A DNA stretch of 64,000 nt from CALAZP01 sp964410725 (GCA_964410725.1 CAYPID010000005.1:1-64000); one strand, 5' to 3'; shown: positions 32,915 through 42,772, numbered from the stretch's first letter. Made by a program: numbers and translations. Notes: generated from the sequence alone by a model not told the origin.

Positions 32915-34825
32915 ATGAAAGGTGCGGGCCTATTTTTTTTTCTCGCTCTTTTTATTAGGCTGCATGGACAGCCCTTTGAATGTGATGGGCAATTGCATCT
33001 TTTGGTTCGGTCTGATTACTCCAAATCCTCGATTTTGTATTCTTATGAGGTCGTCGATGGTCAGTGGAAGGTAAGGGAAACGCCCTTGAGTGAGCGGCGT
33101 CGATTATCGGCTTTGGCATACAATATCAGTGACAATTATTTATATAGTTTGGACGCAGACACGTATGAGTTGATTCGGATCGACCAAGGTGGCCAATTGT
33201 TATCATTGGGAAGGCCTGCCAATATTGATACTACTTTAGTATATGAGGCTGGAACGATTTCGCCTGAAGGGGGGGCGATGTTTGTCATATCTTACGATAA
33301 AAATTTTAGTGCCAACAGGGGGTTTTACCGATTGAATATTGGCAGTAGTGGATCTATGGGAGGGGGTTTTGGAGTGACTTCTACATACCCTTCTAGTGTG
33401 GGAGATTTTGCAACGGATCCAATTTACGGAACGCTATACGGGTATGACAATACCAACCGAGTATTGGTACAAATTGGGGGAGGAGGTAATATTTCTTCGT
33501 TAAATTTTCCTTCCAATGAAGTAGGTGATATTAAGGGAGTTTTTTTTGATCGGACTGGACAGATGTATGGTTATAGTGCTGCAGGAGCCATGTACACTAT
33601 AGATAAAGGCACTGGTAAAGCCACTAATTTGTTTACCGCTCCAAAAGGAGATGATGCCGATGGTTGTTCTTGTCCTTACACCTATACCTTTACGAAGGAA
33701 GTCATACCGAGTACTATATTGCAATGCGACACCTTTGAGGTCCGCTATTTTTTCAATAACCACTTAGGTAATGGTCAGGATTTCATCACGCTTAGGGATT
33801 CTTTTCCCGAAAGGTTCACCATTATTGATTTTAAAAGTGACATTGTCAATCTCACGAAAAATGTTCTGACCAAGCCTAATAAACTGGAAGTCAATAACAT
33901 CATATATCTGATGAATGACAACACCATCACTTTAAAAGTGACGGCACCGGATGATTATCGGGGTACTTTTATTTCTAGTGCGGTACAGTATCCTTTTCCC
34001 TTGGCCTTTGGGCCTCAGCAATTTTCAGATGACCCCAACACGGAAGCGTTACAAGATCCTACGGAGGCAAAGGTAATTTCTGTTCAAGAGTTGGATCTAT
34101 CGGAATACGTTAGTTTCAATTGTAGTGGTGATACGGCTATTATAGCGTCTCCTTTGCCCAAGGGGGACAATCTTTGGGGAAATGGAAGTAGGGATTCTTT
34201 TATTAGGGTTACTCAGACTGGACCGATTGAATTGACGGCTTTTAGTAATTGCGAGTCCTATTTTGGGCAGTTTACATTGGATGGATTTCCCAATCCTCCA
34301 TCGTTGGAGATTATAGGACCCGAGGAGGTTTTGGGTGGTGTGGAGTACTCATTTGAGGTGCAATGGAATGATTTTGAACCAGTTGAATTCGATTGGAGCG
34401 CCGATGAGTTTGCCTTAACTTGTGATAGTTGTGCTTCGGTAGATTTGGCGATTACGAAATCCCAATTGTTAAAGGTTAGGTTAGTCAATCAGGAAGGGTG
34501 TGAAATTCTGGCGGAAAAGGAAGTAGCGGTTAGTATTAATAGGTCTGTTTATGCGCCTAATGCTTTCAGTCCTAATCAGGATGGGGTCAATGATTGGTTT
34601 TACTTGCAAGGCGAAGGTTTTGGAATTTTTGAATTAACTGTTCAAGACAGATGGGGAAATATATTATTTGACACTGTCAATGGGCAGTTGAATCAACCTG
34701 AGAGTGGGTGGGATGGGAAGAAAGGCGGAAGAGCAGTGGATAGAGGATTATATATTTGGTCTGCCAAAATAATTTTTGCTGATGGTGCGGAGATGAGTAC
34801 CGGGGGCGTCATTAATGTAATGTAA
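32915..34825 (+). CDS. T9SS type B sorted protein with N-terminal propeller-like domain
   Basis: 636 residues with a signal peptide (about 1-18, LHGQ). Residues about 25-255 look like a DUF6923-type propeller (LSALAYNISDNYLYSLDADTYELIRID, YGTLYGYDNTNRVLVQIGGGG). A DUF11-like beta-sandwich follows (about 260-370), then Ig-like segments, and finally the T9SS type B sorting domain (about 545-636, APNAFSPNQDGVNDWF, VQDRWGNILFDT, VDRGLYIWSAKI). It is therefore exported by T9SS and held at the surface. It lies inside the ASPIC/UnbV block with gaps of 11 and 3 bp, so it probably belongs to the same surface complex. Confidence 0.85.
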   Translation: MKGAGLFFFLALFIRLHGQPFECDGQLHLLVRSDYSKSSILYSYEVVDGQWKVRETPLSERRRLSALAYNISDNYLYSLDADTYELIRIDQGGQLLSLGRPANIDTTLVYEAGTISPEGGAMFVISYDKNFSANRGFYRLNIGSSGSMGGGFGVTSTYPSSVGDFATDPIYGTLYGYDNTNRVLVQIGGGGNISSLNFPSNEVGDIKGVFFDRTGQMYGYSAAGAMYTIDKGTGKATNLFTAPKGDDADGCSCPYTYTFTKEVIPSTILQCDTFEVRYFFNNHLGNGQDFITLRDSFPERFTIIDFKSDIVNLTKNVLTKPNKLEVNNIIYLMNDNTITLKVTAPDDYRGTFISSAVQYPFPLAFGPQQFSDDPNTEALQDPTEAKVISVQELDLSEYVSFNCSGDTAIIASPLPKGDNLWGNGSRDSFIRVTQTGPIELTAFSNCESYFGQFTLDGFPNPPSLEIIGPEEVLGGVEYSFEVQWNDFEPVEFDWSADEFALTCDSCASVDLAITKSQLLKVRLVNQEGCEILAEKEVAVSINRSVYAPNAFSPNQDGVNDWFYLQGEGFGIFELTVQDRWGNILFDTVNGQLNQPESGWDGKKGGRAVDRGLYIWSAKIIFADGAEMSTGGVINVM

Positions 34826-34828
34826 ATT

Positions 34829-37800
34829 ATGAGGATAATAATATTAGTATTTATTGGAATTACAATGGGATGTTCTATTGAATCTTCCAGTCCTATATTT
34901 ATTGAGCGAGCTGGAGTTGAATTGGGGGTTGATTTTGAAAACACCTTGATAGAAAGTGATTCTTTCAATATTATTCAGTACTTATATTTTTATAATGGTT
35001 CGGGGGTTGCTACGGGGGATTTTACTGGTGACGGGTTACCTGAGGTTATTTTGGGGGGCAATATGCAGCCTACTTCTTTATATTGGAATCGCACTTCGAT
35101 GGGAGGGGGCCAACCAAAAATTCAATTTGAAGACATCACTGAAGAATCCGGATTGGGCAGCATATCGGGCTGGACAACAGGAATTACGCTTGGGGATGTC
35201 AATAATGATGGTTGGTTGGATATTTACATCTGTCAGGTTTCCTATAAAAACATAAAGGGTTCTAATCAATTGTGGGTGCACGGGGGATTAAAAGATGGGG
35301 TACCTATTTTCGAGGAGGTAACGGAAGAATGGGGATTATCCTTCGAGGGGTTATCTACCCAAGCCGTATTTTTCGATTATGATTTGGATGGGGATAACGA
35401 TTTGTATTTATTGAATCACTCTACCCACCAGACGGAGCATTATGCAGAGGGAAAAGTTCGGGAGCAGTTAGACGCTGGGGGCGATAAACTGTATCGAAAT
35501 GATGGAAATCGCTTCACGGATGTTACTCAGCAGGCTGGGATTTACAGCAGTTCAATAGGTTATGGTTTGGGTATAGCAGTTGGCGATTTAAATTTAGACG
35601 GTTATCCAGACCTTTTCATTGGTAATGATTTCCATGAAAATGACTATTGTTATTTAAACAATGGCAATGGGTCATTTAGGGAGGTAGGTCGAACGGCTTT
35701 TCAGCACAGTTCTCAATTTTCCATGGGTGCGGCGGTAGCGGATGTTAACAATGATGGCTGGCCTGATATTTTTTCCTTGGACATGATGCCACAAGAGGAA
35801 GAAATTCGTTTGAGGTCAGTACCCCCTGATCACTATGATATTAATGCATTCAAATTGGGCTTTGGATATGGCCCACAATATCCGCGCAATGTACTTCAAT
35901 TGAATCGAGGATTGGATGCGGCTGGGATTCCATTTTTCTCTGAAATTGCACAATTTGCTGCCTTGGATGCTACGGACTGGAGTTGGTCGGGATTACCTGC
36001 GGACTTTACGAATAATGGGCACAAGGATCTTCTGATTACGAATGGGATTCTGCGGCGACCTAATGATTTAGATTACCTCAATTATTTGACCAATGAAATG
36101 GTGCAGCTTCGGGCCACGGATTTGGAAATTGCTTCTCAAATGCCTTCTGGGGTCCGCCCCAACTATTTTTTTGAAAACCATGGAAATTTGGTTTGGGAGG
36201 ATGCTTCTGCACGAGTCCGTGGCAATGAAGCTGGGGTTACCACGGGGGCCAGTTATGGTGATTTGGATGGTGATGGTGATTTGGATGTGGTTCTTAATCA
36301 ACTGAATCAAAATGCTTCATTTTGGATCAATCAGACCAATAATTTGAATTTTATCAAAGTTGACCCCAATGGGATATTAGGCTTGCGCGCGGTACTTTTT
36401 GCCGAAGGCGCTCAGATAACCGTCGAATCATACTCTGTCAATGGGTTTATGTCCGCTCATTGTGGACCTTTACATCTTGGTTTTGGACTTTTGCGACCAG
36501 ATAGTTTGGTTTTATTTTATCCGGATGGGACTCAAGAGGTGAGGCGAGATTTAGTTTCGGGTACGACCTATACTGCGAGGCGAGATTATGGGGATTCCCC
36601 TTCGGGAAAAGGGCCATTGACTGAACAAACGGAAGCCACTTGGAGGGTATCGGAGTTGGGTTATCGACATCGGGAGGATGAGGCGAATGAGGTTGCTGTT
36701 GAAAAAATAATACCCTGGCTGCACTCTACTCAAGGGCCTGCGTTAGCGGTGGGAGATGTCAATTCGGATGGATTGGAAGATATTTATGTTGGGGGTGCCG
36801 CTGGTCAAGCTGGGATGATTTTATTACAGACCGATATGGGATTCGCACCTGAAGAATCCAAACAGATTTGGGTGGAGGAGGCTTATTACGAGGATGTATG
36901 TGCTGCATTTTTTGATGCGGATGCAGATGGAGATTTGGATTTGGTAGTAGGGAGTGGGGGAAATCATCTGCCAGCTCAATCGTCAGCTTATATGGATCGG
37001 TTATACTTGAATGACGGCAATGGTCGCTTTGAAAAGCAAAAAATTGCTTTACCAGCAGTTTTGGAGAATACCTCAAGTATCACCCCTGTGGATTTAGATG
37101 GGAATGGTAAGGAAGATTTGATTATTTCTTATTTAGGTATTCCTCAAAAGTATGGCGTATCCTCGGGTGTGCGGATTTTGATCAATCAGGGTGCGGGGCG
37201 GTTTTTGGATTTTACGAACCTCATTGCGCCTAAATTGAGAGAAATAGGGATGATTACGGATTTAAAGGTGGTGGATTTGGAGGGGGATGAATACCCAGAA
37301 TTGGTATTTGCTGGGGAGTGGACGCCAGTATATATTCTTAACAACGAGAAAGGCAAGTTTGAATTAAGTGAAATTCCAGGCAGTAGAGGCCTTTGGAGGA
37401 GTATGTCGATAGCTGATGTCGATAGCGATGGGGACTTGGATATTTTGGCGGGTAACCAAGGGACGAATACTTTTTTAAGTAGCCGTATGCCTGCTGGGAT
37501 GTGGTGGGGAGATTTTGATGGCAATCAAGTTCCGGAAGGGGTGTTATATAACGTTCAAAATGGCAAATATTGGCCGTTGCCGGGACGGGATTTGTTAATT
37601 AAGCAAATGACCGCTTATAAAAAAGAGCATACTTCATATGAGGCTTTTGCACAGGATGAGGTGAAGAGATATTTTGAAAAGGGTAGAAATTATCAATTGG
37701 ATTTATTGGCATCAGGATGGTTTGAAAGGGAGGGGAAAAGTTATCAGTTTAGGTCCTTCCCCAAGGAATTACAATGGGCGCCTATATTTTCATTGGCAAA

Positions 37801-38047
37801 AATTGAGCAGAATCAACCTGTATATCTTTTCGGGGGTAATTTTTATGAACAGAGTCCATATATCGGAAGGAGTGATGCTGGATTATTGGAAATGGCAGTT
37901 TTCGACGGGGAAAAGAATGAATGGCAGTTGGTTTCAGATGATTTAAAGCCAATGGTCAAGGGGCAAATCAGGAAGATGGTGGTTACCCAACAAAATGAAG
38001 TAATTATTGGGAGAAACAATGATAGTTTGATGATTTTGACGCCTTAA
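34829..38047 (+). CDS. FG-GAP/VCBS repeat lipoprotein with ASPIC/UnbV domain, copy 3
   Basis: 1,072 residues with a lipobox (TMGC15). It has the same two-propeller plan as copies 1 and 2, but is more divergent (GIYSSSIGYGLGIAVGDLNLDG, DWSWSGLPADFTNNG, LHLGFGLLRPDSLVLFYPDGT). Blades carry DLDGDGDLDVV and FDADADGDLDLVVGSGG calcium loops. The divergence suggests an older duplication than that of the first two copies. It starts 3 bp after the T9SS type B gene. The 76-bp gap after its stop is the largest in the block, so a new promoter could lie there, though I see no clear -7 element. Confidence 0.89.
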   Translation: MRIIILVFIGITMGCSIESSSPIFIERAGVELGVDFENTLIESDSFNIIQYLYFYNGSGVATGDFTGDGLPEVILGGNMQPTSLYWNRTSMGGGQPKIQFEDITEESGLGSISGWTTGITLGDVNNDGWLDIYICQVSYKNIKGSNQLWVHGGLKDGVPIFEEVTEEWGLSFEGLSTQAVFFDYDLDGDNDLYLLNHSTHQTEHYAEGKVREQLDAGGDKLYRNDGNRFTDVTQQAGIYSSSIGYGLGIAVGDLNLDGYPDLFIGNDFHENDYCYLNNGNGSFREVGRTAFQHSSQFSMGAAVADVNNDGWPDIFSLDMMPQEEEIRLRSVPPDHYDINAFKLGFGYGPQYPRNVLQLNRGLDAAGIPFFSEIAQFAALDATDWSWSGLPADFTNNGHKDLLITNGILRRPNDLDYLNYLTNEMVQLRATDLEIASQMPSGVRPNYFFENHGNLVWEDASARVRGNEAGVTTGASYGDLDGDGDLDVVLNQLNQNASFWINQTNNLNFIKVDPNGILGLRAVLFAEGAQITVESYSVNGFMSAHCGPLHLGFGLLRPDSLVLFYPDGTQEVRRDLVSGTTYTARRDYGDSPSGKGPLTEQTEATWRVSELGYRHREDEANEVAVEKIIPWLHSTQGPALAVGDVNSDGLEDIYVGGAAGQAGMILLQTDMGFAPEESKQIWVEEAYYEDVCAAFFDADADGDLDLVVGSGGNHLPAQSSAYMDRLYLNDGNGRFEKQKIALPAVLENTSSITPVDLDGNGKEDLIISYLGIPQKYGVSSGVRILINQGAGRFLDFTNLIAPKLREIGMITDLKVVDLEGDEYPELVFAGEWTPVYILNNEKGKFELSEIPGSRGLWRSMSIADVDSDGDLDILAGNQGTNTFLSSRMPAGMWWGDFDGNQVPEGVLYNVQNGKYWPLPGRDLLIKQMTAYKKEHTSYEAFAQDEVKRYFEKGRNYQLDLLASGWFEREGKSYQFRSFPKELQWAPIFSLAKIEQNQPVYLFGGNFYEQSPYIGRSDAGLLEMAVFDGEKNEWQLVSDDLKPMVKGQIRKMVVTQQNEVIIGRNNDSLMILTP

Positions 38048-38123
38048 AAAAGTCTTTATTGGAGATATTGTTTAAATTGCACTAAGTGTATTTAGCCGTT
38101 TGTTAATATTTAATTTTACAAGT

Positions 38124-39935
38124 ATGAGAAATTACCTTTGGCTGTTGCTGATGTTAGGCTTAGCGGTAGGTTGTAGTAAAGACGTTGTCCAGGAATCAGC
38201 CGAAATAAAAGAATCTGGTCCTCCTCCCTTTTTGCCTATGAACGAGGTATCCATGGACCAGCTAGATTTTTGGGAGCCAGGTGGAGATAATTGGCAGATT
38301 GTTGGTGGGGTGGTTTCAGATTTTCAAGTGGAATGGAATTTAGTTACACAGGCAGGAAGAGGTGTTTTAGTTAACCTGGTACCTGATGAAGGAAAAAGGG
38401 ATGTACCTGGTATGGGTTCCCATCTTGTATCTAAGATGAGCCATGGAGATTTGGAGTTAGAATTAGAAGTTTTGGTTCCCAAGGGTTCTAATTCTGGTAT
38501 TTATTTTCAAAGCAGGTATGAGTTACAGATTAGGGATACGCAGGGTGATGAAGATTTATCACCGGATGATATGGGGGGAATTTATTACCGAAGTGGGGAG
38601 GATGGAGTTAATGTAGAAGGGCAAGCACCTTTGATTAATGCGGCCAGATTGGCTGGGTTGTGGCAAAAATTACGAGTGATGTTTCGCGCGCCCAGATTTG
38701 ATGCTTCAGGTAAAAAAGTAAGGGATGCAGAGTTCGAATATGTGTATTTAAATGGAGCTTTAATTCACGAGCACGTAAAAGTTTCGGGACCTACTGTAGA
38801 GGCTAGTAGCTTGGAGGAGGTGGCTTTGGCCCCTTTGCGGATTCAGGGGGACCATGGGCCGGTGGCATTTAGAAATATGAAATACAAGGCTTTTGATTTG
38901 AATAAAACGGTCGGGTTAAGTTCACTGACTTACAAATTATACGAGGGGAAATTTGACTACATTCCCGATTTTGATAGTTTGCCTCTAATAGATTCAGGCG
39001 AGGTAGCAGATTTTAGTAATTTGACGGAATTGGCAGGTTATAACGATGGGGTGAATTTAGTTTTTGAGGGTGTTTTGGATATCCCAACTTCTGGAACTTA
39101 TTTGTTTGAAACCATCATTGATGACGGGGGAGATTTATTTATTGATGGGCAGTTAGTGGTTCCTAATGAAGGAGACCCGGGTTATGGTATGGAGCGAGCT
39201 TTAGTTGAATTGACCGCAGGTAAGCACGAGTTTCGGCAAACTTTTTATCAGGAGGTGTGGAGTGCTTATATCACTATTAACGTAGAAGGACCTGGGATTG
39301 AAAAGCATCAGATTCCAGTGCCAGAAGTCGCAATTGAAGAGGAACAAAGGCCGAGGCGAAAATTAGAGATAGCGATTAATGATCGACCAGAATTGATTCG
39401 CGCTTTTGTGAATCATAATGGGGAGAAGAGAACGCATATTTTATCCACTGGAAGTCCTGAGGGTATTCATTATAGTTATGATACGAGGAATGATCAGTTG
39501 TTGAATGTGTGGAGAGGTGGATTCGCTGATGTATCTAAGATGTGGATCAATCGTGGGGAGGAGCAATTGCTTCAGCCTATGGGTGCAGTTTTAGAGTTGG
39601 AGGAGAGTGATTTAGCTTTTCATCCTTTGGGGTATGATTTGAATGAACGGGGTTATCCAGTCTATCGCTACCAATTGGGGACATCCACTATTTTGGATGC
39701 GAGCGAGCCCAAAAATGGAATGCTTCAACGGACTTTGATTGCTGAAAAGGGTTCTGTGGATATGCCTGTGGCTATAGGACGGGAAATTGTTCCTGTTAGT
39801 GGTGGGTGGTATGCGGTGGATCAGTTGTATTTTGTTAAGTTAGATAGTGGGGAAGGCGCAATGAGTAAGGACGGTTCCAGGTTGATGGTAAAAGTAAATG
39901 CTGGGCAACCGATTAGTTATTTGATCAATTGGTAA
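38124..39935 (+). CDS. 3-keto-disaccharide hydrolase-like (DUF1080) lipoprotein with PA14 domain
   Basis: 603 residues from the ATG at 38124 (MRNYLWLLLMLGLAVGC, a clear lipobox); an upstream in-frame start at 38100 would disrupt the signal. The N-terminal DUF1080/LamG-like domain (about 45-260) shows the family pattern NWQIVGGVV...GDLELELEVLVPKGSNSGIYFQSRYELQI, with GLWQKLRVMFRAPRF. A PA14-like domain follows (about 275-390, SGTYLFETIIDDGGDLFIDGQLVV), then a beta-rich region of unknown type. Some DUF1080 proteins cleave 3-keto-glycosides; PA14 usually binds carbohydrate. An extracellular glycan role is therefore likely but the exact reaction is inferred. Confidence 0.83.
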   Translation: MRNYLWLLLMLGLAVGCSKDVVQESAEIKESGPPPFLPMNEVSMDQLDFWEPGGDNWQIVGGVVSDFQVEWNLVTQAGRGVLVNLVPDEGKRDVPGMGSHLVSKMSHGDLELELEVLVPKGSNSGIYFQSRYELQIRDTQGDEDLSPDDMGGIYYRSGEDGVNVEGQAPLINAARLAGLWQKLRVMFRAPRFDASGKKVRDAEFEYVYLNGALIHEHVKVSGPTVEASSLEEVALAPLRIQGDHGPVAFRNMKYKAFDLNKTVGLSSLTYKLYEGKFDYIPDFDSLPLIDSGEVADFSNLTELAGYNDGVNLVFEGVLDIPTSGTYLFETIIDDGGDLFIDGQLVVPNEGDPGYGMERALVELTAGKHEFRQTFYQEVWSAYITINVEGPGIEKHQIPVPEVAIEEEQRPRRKLEIAINDRPELIRAFVNHNGEKRTHILSTGSPEGIHYSYDTRNDQLLNVWRGGFADVSKMWINRGEEQLLQPMGAVLELEESDLAFHPLGYDLNERGYPVYRYQLGTSTILDASEPKNGMLQRTLIAEKGSVDMPVAIGREIVPVSGGWYAVDQLYFVKLDSGEGAMSKDGSRLMVKVNAGQPISYLINW

Positions 39936-39946
39936 ATTCATAAGGA

Positions 39947-41917
39947 ATGAGATATAAATTGTATTTAACGTTATTATTGGTGGCACTATTCACAGTTGTG
40001 GGAGTTTCCCAAGGTGGTTACAGTGCCAAAGAGGCTCAGTATTTTATTATTTCGGATGTTCCTATTCCTGACGATATCATTCTTGAGGTGGGTGGTTTGG
40101 CATTCGACGATTCAGGGATATTAGGTGTTACGACTAGAAGGGGGGAGTTTTGGAGAATAGCGAATCCAGAATCTAATCGACCTACTTTTACAAGATTTGC
40201 TCAGGGATTGCATGAGCCACTTGGTTTGGCTTATCGAGATGGTGCTTATTATGTAGCCCAACGGGGGGAATTATCTAAAGTTACGGATACAGATGGAGAT
40301 GGTAGGGCGGATAAATTTGAAAATATTTTCAACTGGGATTTAGCGGGAAATTATCATGAATATGCTTACGGGCCTAAATTTTTGCCTAATGGGGACATGA
40401 TTATTTCGTTGAATTTGGGATGGATTGGCCGGGGTGCCAGTTTGTCGAAATGGAGTGGATGGATGTTACAGATCAAGCCAGATGGAAGTATGACCCCTTT
40501 AGCAGCGGGTATGCGTTCTCCTGCTGGATTCAATTTCAACAAAGATGGGGATTTATTTTATACGGAGAATCAAGGAGATTGGGTAGGGTCAGGTCGGATG
40601 ACTCACATTGAGAAAGGTGTTTTCGCAGGTCACCCTGAAAGTTTGAAGTGGTCAGGTGAACCTATTTCGCCTATTTCGTTGAGGATGGAGGATATTAAAG
40701 ATGACGTTCCTACTACTCTATACGAAGAATCTAAAAAAATACCTGCGCTACGGGCTCCTGCGGTGTGGTTTCCGCATACTATCATGGGAATTTCCACTTC
40801 TGATGTGATGGTGGTTCCTGAGGTATGGCCATTTGCTGGCCAGTTATTGGTAGGAGACCAGGGACACAGTAAAATCATGCGTGTTTTCCAGGAGAAGGTC
40901 AATGGCGTTTATCAGGGAATTTGTTTTCCTTTCCGAGAGGGATTTGCCTCTGGATTATTGCGCATGGAGTGGGGTCCTGATGAGGCGATTTATGTCGGAA
41001 TGACCAGTAGAGGCTGGGCGGCAACCGGCAAGGCCCCTTACGGACTTCAGCGATTGAAGTGGAACGGTAAAATGCCTTTTGAAATGGAAAAGGTTGAAAT
41101 TCAATCAGATGGATTTTTAATAACTTTTACAGAGCCTGTTGATAAGCGGACTGCGGCTAATCCGGAGTCCTATGCCATTACTGATTTTAATTTCAAATAC
41201 CATCATTTATATGGAAGTCCTCCGATTATGACGGAAGATCGAGTGGTGTACAAAGTGGAATTGGGTCAAGATGGTAAGAGCGTCAAATTATTAGTGGAGG
41301 GATTGAGGCCTGGGTTTGTGAATGAAATAAAGGCAGAAGGTGTAAGATCGATGGCAGGTCAAGAGTTGTTACATCCGGTCGGGTATTATACTATTAATGA
41401 AATTCCGGGTGTGGAATCATCAAGTGGAAAGGTTTCCGAAGCTTCTGGTGAGATGGATCATTCTGAACATGATATGACAGGCAGTAAATTTGTCGAGACG
41501 CCTTCGGCAAAAAGAGTTAGTGCATTGCCAGCTGATTGGGAAAATGGACCAGATGTCATTTTGGAAATAGAGGCAATTCCTGGGATGATGTACGACAAAA
41601 AAATTATGATGGTACAGCCTGGGCAACGGGTCAAATTGGTATTTAACAATCCTGATGATATGGCGCATAATCTTTTGATTGTGCAGCCTGGACAGGCGGA
41701 TATCGTAGCTGATAGAGCGATGAAGTTGGGATTAAAAGGAGAAGAAATGGGCTTTATTCCTGAAGGAGAGGAGATTATCGCACATACTACTTTGTTAAGG
41801 CCTAATTCCAGTGATGTTATTTATTTTACTGCACCTGAGAAAAAGGGAAATTATCAGTACATCTGTACTTTTCCCGGTCATGCGACAACTATGCGAGGTG
41901 TATTGATGGTGAAGTAG
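39947..41917 (+). CDS. Sugar-dehydrogenase-like propeller fused to a C-terminal blue-copper domain
   Basis: 656 residues with a signal peptide. Residues about 30-390 form a glucose/sorbosone-dehydrogenase-like or DUF7133-type propeller (GVTTRRGEFWRIANP, LHEPLGLAYRDGAYYVAQRG, AAGMRSPAGFNFNKDGDLFYTENQGDW, VGDQGHSKIMRVF). After a linker with MDHSEHDM comes an azurin/auracyanin-like cupredoxin (about 535-656), with the type 1 copper ligands recognisable as His in DDMAHNLL, Cys and His in YICTFPGHA and Met in TTMRGVLMV. It could oxidise a sugar and pass electrons to its own copper centre. It is the last gene before a strong terminator. Confidence 0.86.
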   Translation: MRYKLYLTLLLVALFTVVGVSQGGYSAKEAQYFIISDVPIPDDIILEVGGLAFDDSGILGVTTRRGEFWRIANPESNRPTFTRFAQGLHEPLGLAYRDGAYYVAQRGELSKVTDTDGDGRADKFENIFNWDLAGNYHEYAYGPKFLPNGDMIISLNLGWIGRGASLSKWSGWMLQIKPDGSMTPLAAGMRSPAGFNFNKDGDLFYTENQGDWVGSGRMTHIEKGVFAGHPESLKWSGEPISPISLRMEDIKDDVPTTLYEESKKIPALRAPAVWFPHTIMGISTSDVMVVPEVWPFAGQLLVGDQGHSKIMRVFQEKVNGVYQGICFPFREGFASGLLRMEWGPDEAIYVGMTSRGWAATGKAPYGLQRLKWNGKMPFEMEKVEIQSDGFLITFTEPVDKRTAANPESYAITDFNFKYHHLYGSPPIMTEDRVVYKVELGQDGKSVKLLVEGLRPGFVNEIKAEGVRSMAGQELLHPVGYYTINEIPGVESSSGKVSEASGEMDHSEHDMTGSKFVETPSAKRVSALPADWENGPDVILEIEAIPGMMYDKKIMMVQPGQRVKLVFNNPDDMAHNLLIVQPGQADIVADRAMKLGLKGEEMGFIPEGEEIIAHTTLLRPNSSDVIYFTAPEKKGNYQYICTFPGHATTMRGVLMVK

Positions 41918-41933
41918 TGGTTTAACCAATTAA

Positions 41934-41977
41934 AAAAGCCGGTTAAGAGACCTTCAATAGGTAGTTAACCGGCTTTT
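41934..41977. terminator. Bidirectional intrinsic terminator
   Basis: AAAAGCCGGTTAA (41934-41946) pairs perfectly with TTAACCGGCTTTT (41965-41977); the 18-nt loop holds a further small stem ACCT/AGGT. A-rich sequence on the left side gives a U-run on the minus strand. It lies between the convergent blue-copper fusion gene and sdhB and should stop both transcripts. Confidence 0.9.
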
Positions 41978-42008
41978 CTATATTAATCTTTACAATGTTG
42001 CAGATAGC

Positions 42009-42761
42009 CTATACTTCAGTATTCGAACCGATTACAGAAGAAAAATAGGATCGATTCATCATTGCAATATTTTCTACAGAAATTTCTTTTGGGCATTCTG
42101 CTTCGCAGGCCGTAACGTTAGAACACATTCCGAAACCTTCGGCATCCATTTGTTTAACCATGGCCTGAACTCTTCTGCTTTGTTCAACCTGTCCTTGTGG
42201 TAGTTTGCCTAAGTGGGAAACTTTAGCGGAGGTAAACAACATAGCAGAAGCATTAGGACAGGCGGCTACACAAGCACCACATCCAATACATGCTGCTGCA
42301 TCGAAAGCTGAGGAGGCGATTTCCTTCTCAACGGGAATCGCATTAGCGTCTTGTGCTTGACCTGTATTAACGGAAATATACCCACCTGCCTGTATAATTC
42401 TGTCAAAGGAAGAGCGGTCCACAACTAAGTCTTTAACGACAGGAAAGGCCTTTGCTCGGAAAGGCTCAATGGTGATGGTATCGCCATCTTTAAAGTGGCG
42501 CATGTGAAGTTGGCAAGTGGTAGTACCGGGTTGTGGTCCATGAGGGTGTCCATTGATGACCATGGAGCAAGTTCCACAAATTCCTTCACGACAATCGTGT
42601 TCAAAGGAAACAGGCGATCCTTTTTCAGCAATAATTTGCTCATTGAGCACATCTAACATTTCCAAAAAAGACATATCAGGGCTCACCTCGTTTAGAGTGT
42701 ATGTGACAAAGTCACCCTTGAATTCACCGCCCTCTCTCCATATTTTGAGTGTCAATTTCAT
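42009..42761 (-). CDS. sdhB: Succinate dehydrogenase/fumarate reductase iron-sulfur subunit
   Basis: 250 residues. All three iron-sulfur centres can be seen: the [2Fe-2S] ligands in CREGICGTCSMVINGHPHG and the later TTTCQLHM, the [4Fe-4S] CIGCGACVAACP and the [3Fe-4S] region CSNVTACEAECPKEI. It passes electrons from the flavoprotein to the membrane quinone. It is last in the sdhCAB operon, 11 bp after sdhA, with a terminator beyond its stop. Confidence 0.95.
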   Translation of the reverse strand: MKLTLKIWREGGEFKGDFVTYTLNEVSPDMSFLEMLDVLNEQIIAEKGSPVSFEHDCREGICGTCSMVINGHPHGPQPGTTTCQLHMRHFKDGDTITIEPFRAKAFPVVKDLVVDRSSFDRIIQAGGYISVNTGQAQDANAIPVEKEIASSAFDAAACIGCGACVAACPNASAMLFTSAKVSHLGKLPQGQVEQSRRVQAMVKQMDAEGFGMCSNVTACEAECPKEISVENIAMMNRSYFSSVIGSNTEV

Positions 42762-42772
42762 AACCTATATTT

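Noticed and set aside
26000..38000. Repeated GATGGTGAT-type DNA in the large lipoprotein genes as a CRISPR or DNA repeat array
   Set aside because: The repeats are codons for DxDxDG calcium loops at irregular spacing in intact reading frames, not direct DNA repeats with spacers.
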